This document shows positions 7,050 through 14,959 of a stretch of 21,693 nucleotides of DNA, in pieces. Both the position numbers and the translations under genes were made by a program. The DNA lies in contig DATKVN010000054.1 in the NCBI GenBank assembly GCA_035530055.1, positions 1-21,693 of the forward strand, written 5' to 3'. Position 1 is the first letter of the stretch. The number at the start of each line of letters is the position of its first letter. This stretch comes from a bacterium (lineage in GTDB: Bacteria > UBA6262 > WVXT01). The notes below the pieces were generated by a model. It saw only the letters and a list, made by a program, of their open reading frames with translations, did no database searches and had not been told where the DNA came from.

Positions 7050-7838
7050 ATGTTCATTATTGGAGAGAGAATTAATGGTATGTTTAATGATGTAGCCAAG
7101 GCAATTAAAGAAGGAGACAAAACTATTATACAGGATCTGGCTCGCAAACAGATGGAGTCAGGAGCAGACGCGCTGGATGTCAATGTTGGTCCAGCTGCCG
7201 AAGAGCCTCTACGAGCTATGGAGTGGCTGGTTACGACTATTGGCGAAGTTACTGACGCTCCTCTGGCAATTGATACTACGAAATTCGAGGTAATGGAAAC
7301 TGGACTCAAATTATGTAAAGGTAAAGCGATAATAAATTCTACCTCGGGGGATAAAGAAAAACTGGACAGACTTCTTCCTTTAGCCAAGAAATACAATGCT
7401 TCTATAATCGGCTTGACCATGAATAAGAATGGAATTCCCCAAGATGCACAGAGCAGAGCAGAAATCGCTGCCCAGATTGTAACCTCTGCTCAGGAACAGG
7501 GGATAGAGATGAGCGACCTTTATATTGATGGAGTAATTCTTCCGGTCAATGTGGCACAGGACCATTCCCGGGAAGTTTTAGAGACAATAAAGCAGTGTAA
7601 ACTCCTCTGTGACCCTCCTCCTAAGACGATTTTAGGACTGAGTAATGTTTCTCAGAAGGCACTTGATCGTCCCTTAGTCAACCGAACCTACCTGGCAATG
7701 GCTATTGCCTGTGGCCTGGATGCGGCCATTCTCGACCCCTTGGATAACGATTTAATGAACAGTATGATTACTGCTGAACTGTTAATGGGGAAACAGATAT
7801 ATTGCGGTAACTATCTTGAAGCCTACAGAAAAAAATAA
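7050..7838 (+). CDS. acsE: methyltetrahydrofolate:CFeSP methyltransferase (MeTr)
   Basis: Moves the methyl group from CH3-tetrahydrofolate to the Co(I) of CFeSP. It is a 262-residue pterin-binding TIM barrel, the same length as Moorella AcsE. Residues known in that enzyme are at the same numbers here: Asp75 (LAIDTTKF), Asn96 (IINSTSG), Asp160 (YIDG) and Asn199 (LSNVS). A good AGGGAGGG site (7036-7043) precedes ATG 7050. It is the last gene of the acs block; fdhA starts 9 bases after its stop, so methyl-branch and formate genes are probably co-transcribed. Confidence 0.97.
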   Translation: MFIIGERINGMFNDVAKAIKEGDKTIIQDLARKQMESGADALDVNVGPAAEEPLRAMEWLVTTIGEVTDAPLAIDTTKFEVMETGLKLCKGKAIINSTSGDKEKLDRLLPLAKKYNASIIGLTMNKNGIPQDAQSRAEIAAQIVTSAQEQGIEMSDLYIDGVILPVNVAQDHSREVLETIKQCKLLCDPPPKTILGLSNVSQKALDRPLVNRTYLAMAIACGLDAAILDPLDNDLMNSMITAELLMGKQIYCGNYLEAYRKK

Positions 7839-7847
7839 GAATAAAAA

Positions 7848-9917
7848 ATGAATACTATACTTACTATCTGTCCCTGGTGTGGATGTGGATGTTCTCTCCT
7901 TCTACGAGAAAGAGAGGGGAAAATTGTGGGGGTTTTACCTTCCTCTGATAGTCCTGTCAACCAGGGGAGACTCTGTGTTAAGGGATGGAACTGTTATGAA
8001 TACGTTAGTAGTCCTCTCCGTCTGGTAAGACCTCTAATGAGAGAGAAGAACAGGGGATATAGAAAGAGGGCCGACTCTTTAGACGATTTCCGGGAAGTCT
8101 CCTGGAGAAAGGCTCTCAAATTTATTGCATCGAAGTTTAAAGATATTCGAGAGAAAAAGGGAAGTATTGCTTTGGGTCTTCTCAGTTCAGCCAAGTGCAC
8201 CAATGAAGAGAACTATCTTATGATGAAATTGGCTCGAGCTGTTCTTCAAACCAACAATATCGACCACTGTGCTCGTCTTTGCCATTCTTCCACAGTGGTT
8301 GGACTGACGAGAGCTTTTGGAAGTGGGGCAATGACTAATTCCATTGAAGAGATAGAAAAAGCTGAAGTTATTCTGGTTACTGGTTCCAACACAACTGAGC
8401 AACATCCAGAAATAGGAAGCAGGATAATAAGGCGAGTCCTGAAAGGAGCAAAACTTATCCTTGTAGATCCCCGCAAGATTCATCTTGCCAAATTTGCTAC
8501 TCTCCATTTGCGACCTCGACCAGGGACTGATGTTGCCTGGATAAACGGACTTATCCATGTAATTTTAGAAGAAGGTCTTACGGATTTGGATTTCATCGAT
8601 AAGTACACAGAAAATTTCTCGTCAATGAGGGAAATAGTAAAAAAATATACACCCAAATTTGTGGAGGAAATCACTGGAATCCCGGCTAAGAAACTAATAG
8701 AGGCAGCCCGAATTTATGGTAGCTCACGGCAAGCAATGTTATTCTACGCGATGGGGATTACCCAGCATGTCACGGGCACTGACAATGTTCTTTCCCTGGC
8801 CAATCTTTCTATGGTCACAGGTAATGTTGGCAGACCTTCCACTGGAGTAAATCCTTTGAGGGGCCAGAATAACGTTCAGGGAGCTTGCGATATGGGTGCA
8901 TTGCCAGATTTTTTAACTGGCTACCGAAAAGTTGAAGATGGAGATAGTAGAAAAAAATTTGAACAGCGCTGGGATGTGAAACTTCCCACTGATGTTGGGC
9001 TTACAGAGACAGAAATGTTTATGGAAGGGAATCCCATTCAAGCTCTGTATATAATGGGAGAGAATCCATTGCTCAGTGAGCCGAATATTGGACGGGTGGA
9101 AAAGTTTATGGAGTCTTTGGAGTTCTTAGTGGTGCAGGACATCTTCTTTACCGAGACTGCCAGGTGGGCCGATGTAATCCTTCCGGGGAGCTCTTTTGCC
9201 GAAAAAGATGGTACTTTTACGAGTACAGAAAGAAGAATCCAGAGAGTAAGAAAGGTTGTAGAACCTGTAGAAGAGAGTCAAGCTGATTGGAAAATAATCT
9301 GCCAGCTGGCTAAAGAGTTGGGATATCCTATGGAGTATTCCCACCCTGCTCAAATTATGGAGGAGATAGCTTCCCTTACACCCATATATGGCGGTGTAAG
9401 CTATTCTAGACTGGATAAGATTGAAGGGTTGCAGTGGCCCTGTGCGGAAGAGAGCCATCCCGGAACGCCTTATTTGCACAAAGGAGGACTTAAAAGAGGC
9501 AAGGGACTTTTTGCTCCAGTGGAATATAAGCCTGCTCAGGAGATTACTGATGAGGAGTATCCTTTTCTCCTTACCACAGGGAGGATCTATCAACACTGGC
9601 ATACTGGAACTATGAGCAGACTCACCTTCACTCTCCACAGGGAAGTTCCCCAGGCTTTTGTGGAGATGAATCCCCGGGACGGTCAATTTCTGGGCATAAG
9701 AAATAGACAATTGATAAAAGTAATTTCTCGCAGAGGAGAGATAATTGCAAAAGCTTTTCTTACTGAAAAGGTAGGGGAAAAGACCATTTTCATTCCTTTC
9801 CATTTTTCAGAGGCGGCAGCTAACAGGTTGACTCTGGATAGGCTGGACCCTCAGGCAAAGATACCCGAATACAAAGTATGTGCGGTCAAGATCGAGCTAT
9901 GGGGAGAAAATAATTGA
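7848..9917 (+). CDS. fdhA: formate dehydrogenase catalytic subunit, molybdopterin, Cys type
   Basis: Interconverts CO2 and formate, the first step of the methyl branch. It has 689 residues with no extra N-terminal ferredoxin domains, so it resembles E. coli FdhF in plan. The N-terminal [4Fe-4S] site is Cys8, 11, 15 and 43. The metal ligand is Cys145 in CARLCHSSTV, next to His146; the matching position is selenocysteine in E. coli FdhF. Molybdopterin domains and a C-terminal MopB cap (about 570-685, including TTGRIYQHWHTGTMS) follow. There is no twin-arginine leader, so it is cytoplasmic. No clear ribosome binding site; the start is 9 bases from acsE. Mo or W cannot be told. Relation to other bis-MGD oxidoreductases leaves little doubt because fdhD and mobA are adjacent. 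Confidence 0.92.
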   Translation: MNTILTICPWCGCGCSLLLREREGKIVGVLPSSDSPVNQGRLCVKGWNCYEYVSSPLRLVRPLMREKNRGYRKRADSLDDFREVSWRKALKFIASKFKDIREKKGSIALGLLSSAKCTNEENYLMMKLARAVLQTNNIDHCARLCHSSTVVGLTRAFGSGAMTNSIEEIEKAEVILVTGSNTTEQHPEIGSRIIRRVLKGAKLILVDPRKIHLAKFATLHLRPRPGTDVAWINGLIHVILEEGLTDLDFIDKYTENFSSMREIVKKYTPKFVEEITGIPAKKLIEAARIYGSSRQAMLFYAMGITQHVTGTDNVLSLANLSMVTGNVGRPSTGVNPLRGQNNVQGACDMGALPDFLTGYRKVEDGDSRKKFEQRWDVKLPTDVGLTETEMFMEGNPIQALYIMGENPLLSEPNIGRVEKFMESLEFLVVQDIFFTETARWADVILPGSSFAEKDGTFTSTERRIQRVRKVVEPVEESQADWKIICQLAKELGYPMEYSHPAQIMEEIASLTPIYGGVSYSRLDKIEGLQWPCAEESHPGTPYLHKGGLKRGKGLFAPVEYKPAQEITDEEYPFLLTTGRIYQHWHTGTMSRLTFTLHREVPQAFVEMNPRDGQFLGIRNRQLIKVISRRGEIIAKAFLTEKVGEKTIFIPFHFSEAAANRLTLDRLDPQAKIPEYKVCAVKIELWGENN

Positions 9918-10963
9918 TTCTTTTGACCATAGACAGAGAAAGTCTTTTAAAATTCCTGGATAAGCTCAAAAGAGAGGCAGAACTTATAGCTCCAGTTCAA
10001 AGATTAGGAGGAGCGACTTTTGAAGAGATAAAAGATATTAGTGAGGTGAATTTCTTAGAGGGTAGTCCTCTTTCCTCGCCTAAACAGTTCTTCTTTCCCC
10101 AGACTGATGAGCTCTTCCAGTTCCGAAAAGGAGTTTTTTCTTTCAAAGAGGAGGCAGAGAGAAAGAGAAGGATATTATTTGGGATTCGTCCTTGCGATCT
10201 AGCAGCTTTAGAGTTTTCTGATAGGTTCTTTTCCAGCGAGCACGGTGGATACGAAGATATCTACTATTGGATTCGTCGAAGAAACACCTTTCTCATCGGT
10301 ATTAACTGTCTTGAACCGGAAGAGAGCTGTTTCTGCTTTCTTTGTGGAAGCGGCCCGTTTGCCAGGCGAGGTTATGACCTTCAACTGACCCCATTGGAGA
10401 ACTCTTACCTGGTGGAGTTAGGTTCCTCCCGGGGAGAGAAGTTAGTCTCCACTTACTCGGATTTCTTCTCAACGGCTAGCCCTGGTGATAGGAGAGAAAA
10501 AGAGATTTTGGAAGAGAAATTGGAAGGAAAATTTTCTCATAATAAAGTAGAATTAAAGAAAGTTACCAGCAGATTATTAAAAGATGGATTTAGCGGTGCG
10601 GTTATAAAGAATGAATTCTGGGAAGAAATAGGGGATCGTTGTCTCGATTGCGGAGGATGTAATTACATATGTCCCACCTGTACCTGTTTTAGTATCCTGG
10701 ATAAGGCAGATAGAAATATAGAAGTCGGCGAAAGGATGAGGATATGGGATTCTTGTAATTTTTCAGGCTTTACCAGGATGGCCAGTGGAGCTAACCCCGG
10801 AGAAAACAAGCGAGATAGAATTAAGAGAAGGTTCTTTTGTAAGCTACTTTTTTCCCAAGAGAATCAAGGCCTTCTAGGATGTGTTGGTTGTGGACGTTGC
10901 TTGAAGGTTTGCTACGGGGAAATCGATATATCAAAGGTTGCCGGTGAGATTCAGGTAAAATGA
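9914..10963 (+). CDS. Fe-S electron-transfer subunit, sulfhydrogenase beta (HydB/AsrA)-like, with FdhA
   Basis: A 349-residue protein of the family that includes sulfhydrogenase beta and anaerobic sulfite reductase subunit A. Two [4Fe-4S] sites are visible: Cys243, 246, 249, 253 (CLDCGGCNYICP) and Cys323, 326, 329, 333 (CVGCGRCLKVC). The family motif CLEPEESCFC is at 132-141 and RPCDLAALE at 92-100. It starts at TTG, sharing TTGA with the fdhA stop, with GGGGAG (9901-9906) in front; translation is therefore coupled to fdhA, and it is likely the redox partner of FdhA. A paralogue lies at 13127-14140. The physiological acceptor is not shown by sequence. Confidence 0.85.
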   Translation: MILLTIDRESLLKFLDKLKREAELIAPVQRLGGATFEEIKDISEVNFLEGSPLSSPKQFFFPQTDELFQFRKGVFSFKEEAERKRRILFGIRPCDLAALEFSDRFFSSEHGGYEDIYYWIRRRNTFLIGINCLEPEESCFCFLCGSGPFARRGYDLQLTPLENSYLVELGSSRGEKLVSTYSDFFSTASPGDRREKEILEEKLEGKFSHNKVELKKVTSRLLKDGFSGAVIKNEFWEEIGDRCLDCGGCNYICPTCTCFSILDKADRNIEVGERMRIWDSCNFSGFTRMASGANPGENKRDRIKRRFFCKLLFSQENQGLLGCVGCGRCLKVCYGEIDISKVAGEIQVK

Positions 10964-11643
10964 GAATGACTGATTTTGCAGCAATAATATTGGCAGGAGG
11001 AGAAAACTTGAGGCTTCCTCACTTAAAGTCTGAGCTTTTAGTGGGAGGAGAGATTCTAATCAGGAGAATTACCCTATTGCTTCTTTCTCTGTTTAAGGAT
11101 ATTCTGATAGTCGTTGATGAAGATAAGTTAGATTATTTAGAAAAACTTATGTATAGTTTTGGACGTTCTGTGAAATTGGTCAGCGATGTGGTTGGACCGA
11201 AGTGCCCACTGCGTGGCTTATATAGTGGTCTTCTCTACTCTCCGGCAAAGTTTAACTTTCTGGTAGGGTGTGATATGCCCTTTCTTCAGAGAGAACTGAT
11301 ATCCTATATGGCCAGGAGAATTTCCCGAACCGATATATTGATTCCTCGCACGGGAAAATTTTTGGAGCCATTACACGCATTCTATTCGTCAAGGTGCTTA
11401 CACAGTATAGAAAAAGTGTTGAGAAAAGGGGAGAAGAAAATGGTCTCTTTTTTCCCTTATGTTGAGGTAGAGTATTTAGAAAGGGAAAAGATTGAAATTT
11501 TCGATCCCCAGGGTATCTCATTTTTCAATATTAATACTATAGATGACTGGAAAAAGGCAATAGAGATTGAGAAAAAAAAAGGGAAACAACAGTATGGAAG
11601 GGAATATTCACAGGTTGCCAATATTACGGAGTTACAAAGATAG
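10960..11643 (+). CDS. mobA: molybdenum cofactor guanylyltransferase
   Basis: Attaches GMP to molybdopterin, giving the bis-MGD cofactor that FdhA needs. The 227 residues form a nucleotidyltransferase fold: N-terminal LAGG loop at 12-15 with a following Arg and Lys (LRLPHLKSEL), VGCDMPFL around 102-109, and a terminal NINTIDDW typical of MobA. The usual RMG of the first loop is RLP, a slight departure. ATGA overlaps the preceding stop. The last 50 bases overlap fdhD, and the extra C-terminal tail after the NINT motif looks dispensable. A nine-A run (11572-11580) occurs in this tail. Confidence 0.87.
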   Translation: MRMTDFAAIILAGGENLRLPHLKSELLVGGEILIRRITLLLLSLFKDILIVVDEDKLDYLEKLMYSFGRSVKLVSDVVGPKCPLRGLYSGLLYSPAKFNFLVGCDMPFLQRELISYMARRISRTDILIPRTGKFLEPLHAFYSSRCLHSIEKVLRKGEKKMVSFFPYVEVEYLEREKIEIFDPQGISFFNINTIDDWKKAIEIEKKKGKQQYGREYSQVANITELQR

Positions 11644-12394
11644 AAAGAAACATGTAGAAGATGTTTTGGTGAGGGAATCTTCCATTACCATATTCTATAA
11701 TGGGAGAAAGATAGTTACCCTTCTCTGTACTCCGGTGGAACTTATGGAGCTGGCTGTGGGATTTCTCTTCTCCGAGGGGATTCTCTCCCATTTTGAGGAG
11801 ATAAAATGGATCTCAGAAGATCCTGAGAGAGGAATAGTAATGGTAGAAGGATGTGTAGAGAATAGAACTCGAGAGCCTGTTGAGAGAGTCATAACTTCTG
11901 GATGTGGCAGGGGGATGTTTCTATTTCCTTCTGAGGGACAAGGGAAGAATGAGATTTCAATTGCAGGGATTTCTCTCTCCTCTCATTGGATAAGCCAGTT
12001 GATTAGAGAATTTTACAAGAGGTCTCAGTTGTATCTCACCACAGGAGGAGTTCACTCGTGTGCCCTGGCCAATGAAGGAGGAATTATTATTTTCAGTGAA
12101 GATATTGGTAGACATAATGCTCTGGATAAAGTTGCCGGAAAGTGTGTTATGGAGGGGATTGGGACAGAGGATTCCATAATTCTAACTACAGGAAGAGTCT
12201 CTGCAGAAATGGTTATTAAGGCAAGGAGAATGAATGCTACTTTCTTGATATCACGCGGAGCACCTACTGACCTTTCGGTTGCACTTTCCAAAAAGGCAGG
12301 GATAACCTTGATAGGTTTCTGTCGAGGTGAGCGAATGAATATATATTCTATCCCAGAAAGGGTAATATTTAAAGGGAATGGAGAAACTACCTGA
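11594..12394 (+). CDS. fdhD: formate dehydrogenase accessory sulfurtransferase
   Basis: Transfers sulfur to the molybdenum cofactor so that formate dehydrogenase becomes active. From ATG 11594 it has 266 residues. Family motifs appear in order: TPVELMELAVGFLFSEGI (46-63), SGCG with Cys104 (sulfur-carrying position), TGGVHSCAL (150-158), EDIGRHNALDK (169-179), TTGRVSAEMV and SRGAPTDLS. Only one Cys is kept where E. coli has CxxC. The frame is open upstream to TTG 11567 across a poly-A run, but ATG 11594 fits the family N-terminus better. It overlaps mobA by 50 bases and rex by 17, so the three genes are translated together. Confidence 0.9.
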   Translation: MEGNIHRLPILRSYKDRKKHVEDVLVRESSITIFYNGRKIVTLLCTPVELMELAVGFLFSEGILSHFEEIKWISEDPERGIVMVEGCVENRTREPVERVITSGCGRGMFLFPSEGQGKNEISIAGISLSSHWISQLIREFYKRSQLYLTTGGVHSCALANEGGIIIFSEDIGRHNALDKVAGKCVMEGIGTEDSIILTTGRVSAEMVIKARRMNATFLISRGAPTDLSVALSKKAGITLIGFCRGERMNIYSIPERVIFKGNGETT

Positions 12395-12995
12395 AATAAC
12401 AGTCAACCGTTTAAGCATTTATCGCCGTTATGTAAAGTCCCTGCTTAAGAAAGGGAAACCTTTGGTGACTTCTGAAAAGTTAGGGAAGAAGATGCATTTT
12501 AAGCCTTCTCAAATACGCCGAGACCTTTCCTATGTAGGGCAATTTGGTGAGAGAGGAAAGGGGTACAATGTAAAGAAGCTTTTCCAGGGACTAGACAAGA
12601 CCTTGGGATTGGACAGGAAGTGGCAGGTGGCATTGGTAGGAGCAGGAAATTTGGGTAGGGCACTCTCTGCCTATCCTGGATTCCGCCAACATGGATTCAA
12701 AATTTCAGTCATCTTTGACAACTCACCAACAAAGATAGGAAAGACCTGGCTGGGAGTGGAGATTCGGGATATAAAACAGATACCAAAAGTAATAAAGGAG
12801 AAAAAGATAAAAATTGCCATCATTGCTGTACCGTATTTTTCCGCCCAGCAGGCTGCTGACATTTTAATGCGTTCAGGGGTGAAAGCGATATTAAACTTTG
12901 CTCCTTATAAATTGGCTGTACCAGAAGGGTTGAAGTTAAGGAATATAGACCTGTCTACAGAACTACAAAGCTTGAGCTGTTTCTTGACTAAATAA
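12378..12995 (+). CDS. rex: redox-sensing transcriptional repressor Rex
   Basis: A homodimeric repressor that leaves DNA when NADH binds. It has 205 residues: an N-terminal winged helix with the recognition segment SQIRRDLSYVGQFGERGKGY (44-63), a Rossmann domain with GAGNLGRAL (88-96), and a C-terminal swap helix. AAAGGG precedes ATG 12378, inside the end of fdhD. A perfect Rex palindrome lies 88 bases after its stop, in front of the hydrogenase operon, which makes that operon its obvious target. I saw no matching site in front of the acs or fdh genes, so Rex itself is probably made from the upstream transcript. Confidence 0.95.
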   Translation: MEKLPEITVNRLSIYRRYVKSLLKKGKPLVTSEKLGKKMHFKPSQIRRDLSYVGQFGERGKGYNVKKLFQGLDKTLGLDRKWQVALVGAGNLGRALSAYPGFRQHGFKISVIFDNSPTKIGKTWLGVEIRDIKQIPKVIKEKKIKIAIIAVPYFSAQQAADILMRSGVKAILNFAPYKLAVPEGLKLRNIDLSTELQSLSCFLTK

Positions 12996-13010
12996 ATTTT
13001 AAAGATTTAC

Positions 13011-13040
13011 TTGACACTTGCTTGATTCATTTTGTATAAT
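13011..13040 (+). promoter_or_regulatory. consensus sigma-70 type promoter for the hydrogenase operon
   Basis: TTGACA (13011-13016) and TATAAT (13035-13040) both match consensus exactly, with an 18-base spacer. Transcription would start near 13047, about 80 bases before the first gene. It is the only strong promoter I could see in the window and it follows rex directly. Confidence 0.85.
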
Positions 13041-13082
13041 CCAAACTTCAAAATAGTTAGGTTTTAAATTTTTTAGCTTAGT

Positions 13083-13100
13083 TTGTGAAAAATTTCACAA
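13083..13100 (+). promoter_or_regulatory. Rex operator
   Basis: TTGTGAAAAATTTCACAA, a perfect inverted repeat of the form TTGTGAA-N4-TTCACAA known for Rex. It sits about 36 to 53 bases downstream of the predicted transcription start, so bound Rex could block elongation. It overlaps the GTG (13085) that opens the longer form of the next reading frame, which argues against that start. Confidence 0.88.
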
Positions 13101-13126
13101 GACTGCCTGGTTATCGTGTTATCGTT

Positions 13127-14140
13127 ATGAAATTTTACATAAATAAAGTAGATTGGGAAAAATTTCTGGGGCAGATTTCAAAGACTTATCGTATTTACGC
13201 TCCACAGGAGGTTGCTGGAGATCTGGCCTATCAGCTCTTGGCTCCAGAAAATGTTGCCCAGACCATTTATGGTACTTATCGAGCAGTTCAACCTTTCAAG
13301 ACATTCTTCTCTTTACCTCAGGAAAAGGTGACAGTGGTTACTTCCCAGCCAGAGAAGACGATAGTTCTGGGAGTTAAGAATTGTGACCTTAAGGCGCTTC
13401 AAGTTTTAGATAAGATTTTCCTGGAAGGAGACTTTGTAGACCATTTTTATAGAGAAAGAAGAGAGAAGACCCTTATTATTTCCTCTGATTGTTACCAACC
13501 AAAGGATACATGTTTTTGTACTTTGCTGGACAATAATCCTTTTCCAGAAGAAGGCTTTGACCTCAATGTCTCTCCCATAGATAACGGGTTTTTGCTGGAA
13601 GTGGGTTCCCCCAAAGGGGAGAGCTTTATCGCTTCTATAAGAGAAGATTTGAAAGAAGCAACTTCTGATTTAGTTAAGGAAAGAGAGAACAAGAGAAAAG
13701 AGGCGAAGAAGAGAGTAGTAGAGGTAAACAGGGAATTTAAGACCAAAAGACCCTTCTCCGCTATTGTAAAAGATGAGTATGCTTCACCTGTGTGGGAAGA
13801 GGCAACCAAAACCTGCGTGGAATGTGGAGCCTGCACTAACATCTGCCCTTCCTGTTACTGTTTTCTCCTTGTGGATACAGAAGATGGGGGTAAATTTCCC
13901 AAAGTTAAATTTTGGGATTCCTGTCAGCATACCGGCTTTGCCCGGGTCGCTGCGGATGTCAATCCCCGAGCAAAATTATATGAAAGGTTGAGGAATAGAT
14001 ATTTGTGCAAATATGAGTACAGGCCAGAAAATTTTGGAATTGTAGCCTGTACCGGTTGTGGTCGCTGTGTGGAAGCTTGCCAGGGGAAAATAGATAAAAG
14101 AGAAGTGATAAAGAAATTAAGTGAAAAAGAGGAAAAGTGA
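13127..14140 (+). CDS. hydB: Fe-S electron-transfer subunit, sulfhydrogenase beta (HydB)-like
   Basis: Paralogue of the FdhA-linked protein upstream. Two [4Fe-4S] sites: Cys230, 233, 236, 240 (CVECGACTNICP) and Cys308, 311, 314, 318 (CTGCGRCVEAC). The CYQPKDTCFC motif is at 122-131 and KNCDLKALQ at 85-93. From ATG 13127 it has 337 residues; a GTG 42 bases earlier is in frame but lies inside the Rex operator. No strong ribosome binding site is visible before either start. The stop abuts the ATG of the flavoprotein gene, and the pair resembles sulfhydrogenase HydB-HydG or AsrA-AsrB. Likely role: pass electrons between the flavin subunit and the hydrogenase ferredoxin. Not the NuoF-like HydB of bifurcating hydrogenases. 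Confidence 0.85.
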   Translation: MKFYINKVDWEKFLGQISKTYRIYAPQEVAGDLAYQLLAPENVAQTIYGTYRAVQPFKTFFSLPQEKVTVVTSQPEKTIVLGVKNCDLKALQVLDKIFLEGDFVDHFYRERREKTLIISSDCYQPKDTCFCTLLDNNPFPEEGFDLNVSPIDNGFLLEVGSPKGESFIASIREDLKEATSDLVKERENKRKEAKKRVVEVNREFKTKRPFSAIVKDEYASPVWEEATKTCVECGACTNICPSCYCFLLVDTEDGGKFPKVKFWDSCQHTGFARVAADVNPRAKLYERLRNRYLCKYEYRPENFGIVACTGCGRCVEACQGKIDKREVIKKLSEKEEK

Positions 14141-14959
14141 ATGGCGGAGAATCCTTATTTACCAGTTGAAGCTAAGATTGAGAAGATTATTGATGAGACT
14201 TCTAACATAAAGACCTTCGTGTTGAAGCCCAGCCGAAAAATAAAATTCGAAACTGGTCAATTTGTTCAATTAACTATACCTGGTATTGGCGAGGCACCCT
14301 TTACTCCCTCCTCTTCTCCCTACCAGACTGAAAAAATAGAGATAACCATCATGAAGGTTGGACTTCTAACTGGCAAATTGCATGAGATGAGGGAGGGAGA
14401 AATTGTAGGCATTCGAGGCTCTTACGGTCGCGGATATCCTTTCGATGATTTTTATAATAAGGAAGTTCTGGTTCTTGGCGGAGGAGTAGGTATGGCACCC
14501 CTGAGGTCTTTACTTCTTACTCTCCTTAAAAATGTAGATAAGTTCAGACGGATAGTTCTCTGTTATGGAGCGAAGACTCCTGAAGATATAGTTTATAAAG
14601 ATGCCTTTCCTGAATGGAAGAAAAAAAATAAATTGGAAATCTTAAGAAGTGTAGATAAAGCGGCTCCTGGGTGGGAAGAAACTGAGGGACTGGTGACTGT
14701 CCTTCTGGACAAAGTCAAGATGGACTTGAAAAATTCTGTGGCTGTGGTTTGTGGACCTCCGATTATGATGAAATTCGGCACGCTAAAGCTGTTGGATTTA
14801 GGATATCAACCCGAAAATATCTACCTTTCTATGGAAAAGAATATGTCTTGCGGTCTGGGCAAATGTGGACACTGTGCATTAGGTAAATATTATGTTTGTA
14901 AAGATGGCCCGGTTTTCAAATACGATTTGATAAAGGATATCCCGGATATTTGGCTATGA
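14141..14959 (+). CDS. hydG: FAD/NAD(P)-binding oxidoreductase, sulfhydrogenase gamma (HydG)-like
   Basis: A ferredoxin-reductase-fold protein of 272 residues. The FAD domain covers about 1-100 (FETGQFVQL; FTPSSSP in place of the usual RxYS). The nucleotide domain starts with LGGGVGMAPLRS (112-123) and includes VVCGPPIMM (202-210). The C-terminal PyrK-type [2Fe-2S] site is Cys237, 242, 245 and 253 (CGLGKCGHC). The family (HydG of archaeal sulfhydrogenases, AsrB, PyrK) exchanges electrons with NAD(P)H. It starts on the base after the hydB stop and ends in an ATGA overlap with the ferredoxin gene. This is the probable NAD(P)H port of the complex; NADH versus NADPH is not decided. Distinct from the radical-SAM HydG maturase. 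Confidence 0.87.
   Translation: MAENPYLPVEAKIEKIIDETSNIKTFVLKPSRKIKFETGQFVQLTIPGIGEAPFTPSSSPYQTEKIEITIMKVGLLTGKLHEMREGEIVGIRGSYGRGYPFDDFYNKEVLVLGGGVGMAPLRSLLLTLLKNVDKFRRIVLCYGAKTPEDIVYKDAFPEWKKKNKLEILRSVDKAAPGWEETEGLVTVLLDKVKMDLKNSVAVVCGPPIMMKFGTLKLLDLGYQPENIYLSMEKNMSCGLGKCGHCALGKYYVCKDGPVFKYDLIKDIPDIWL

Noticed and set aside
8271-8289. Selenocysteine codon in fdhA
   Set aside because: The active-site position is a normal Cys codon and the frame has no internal TGA.
9126-9803. A 225-residue minus-strand frame inside fdhA
   Set aside because: It is fully antisense to the conserved molybdopterin domain and its translation matches no family I know; it follows from the codon use of fdhA.
13085-13129. 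GTG start that would lengthen the HydB-like protein by 14 residues
   Set aside because: This GTG is part of the Rex palindrome and has no ribosome binding site; ATG 13127 starts at the conserved N-terminus.
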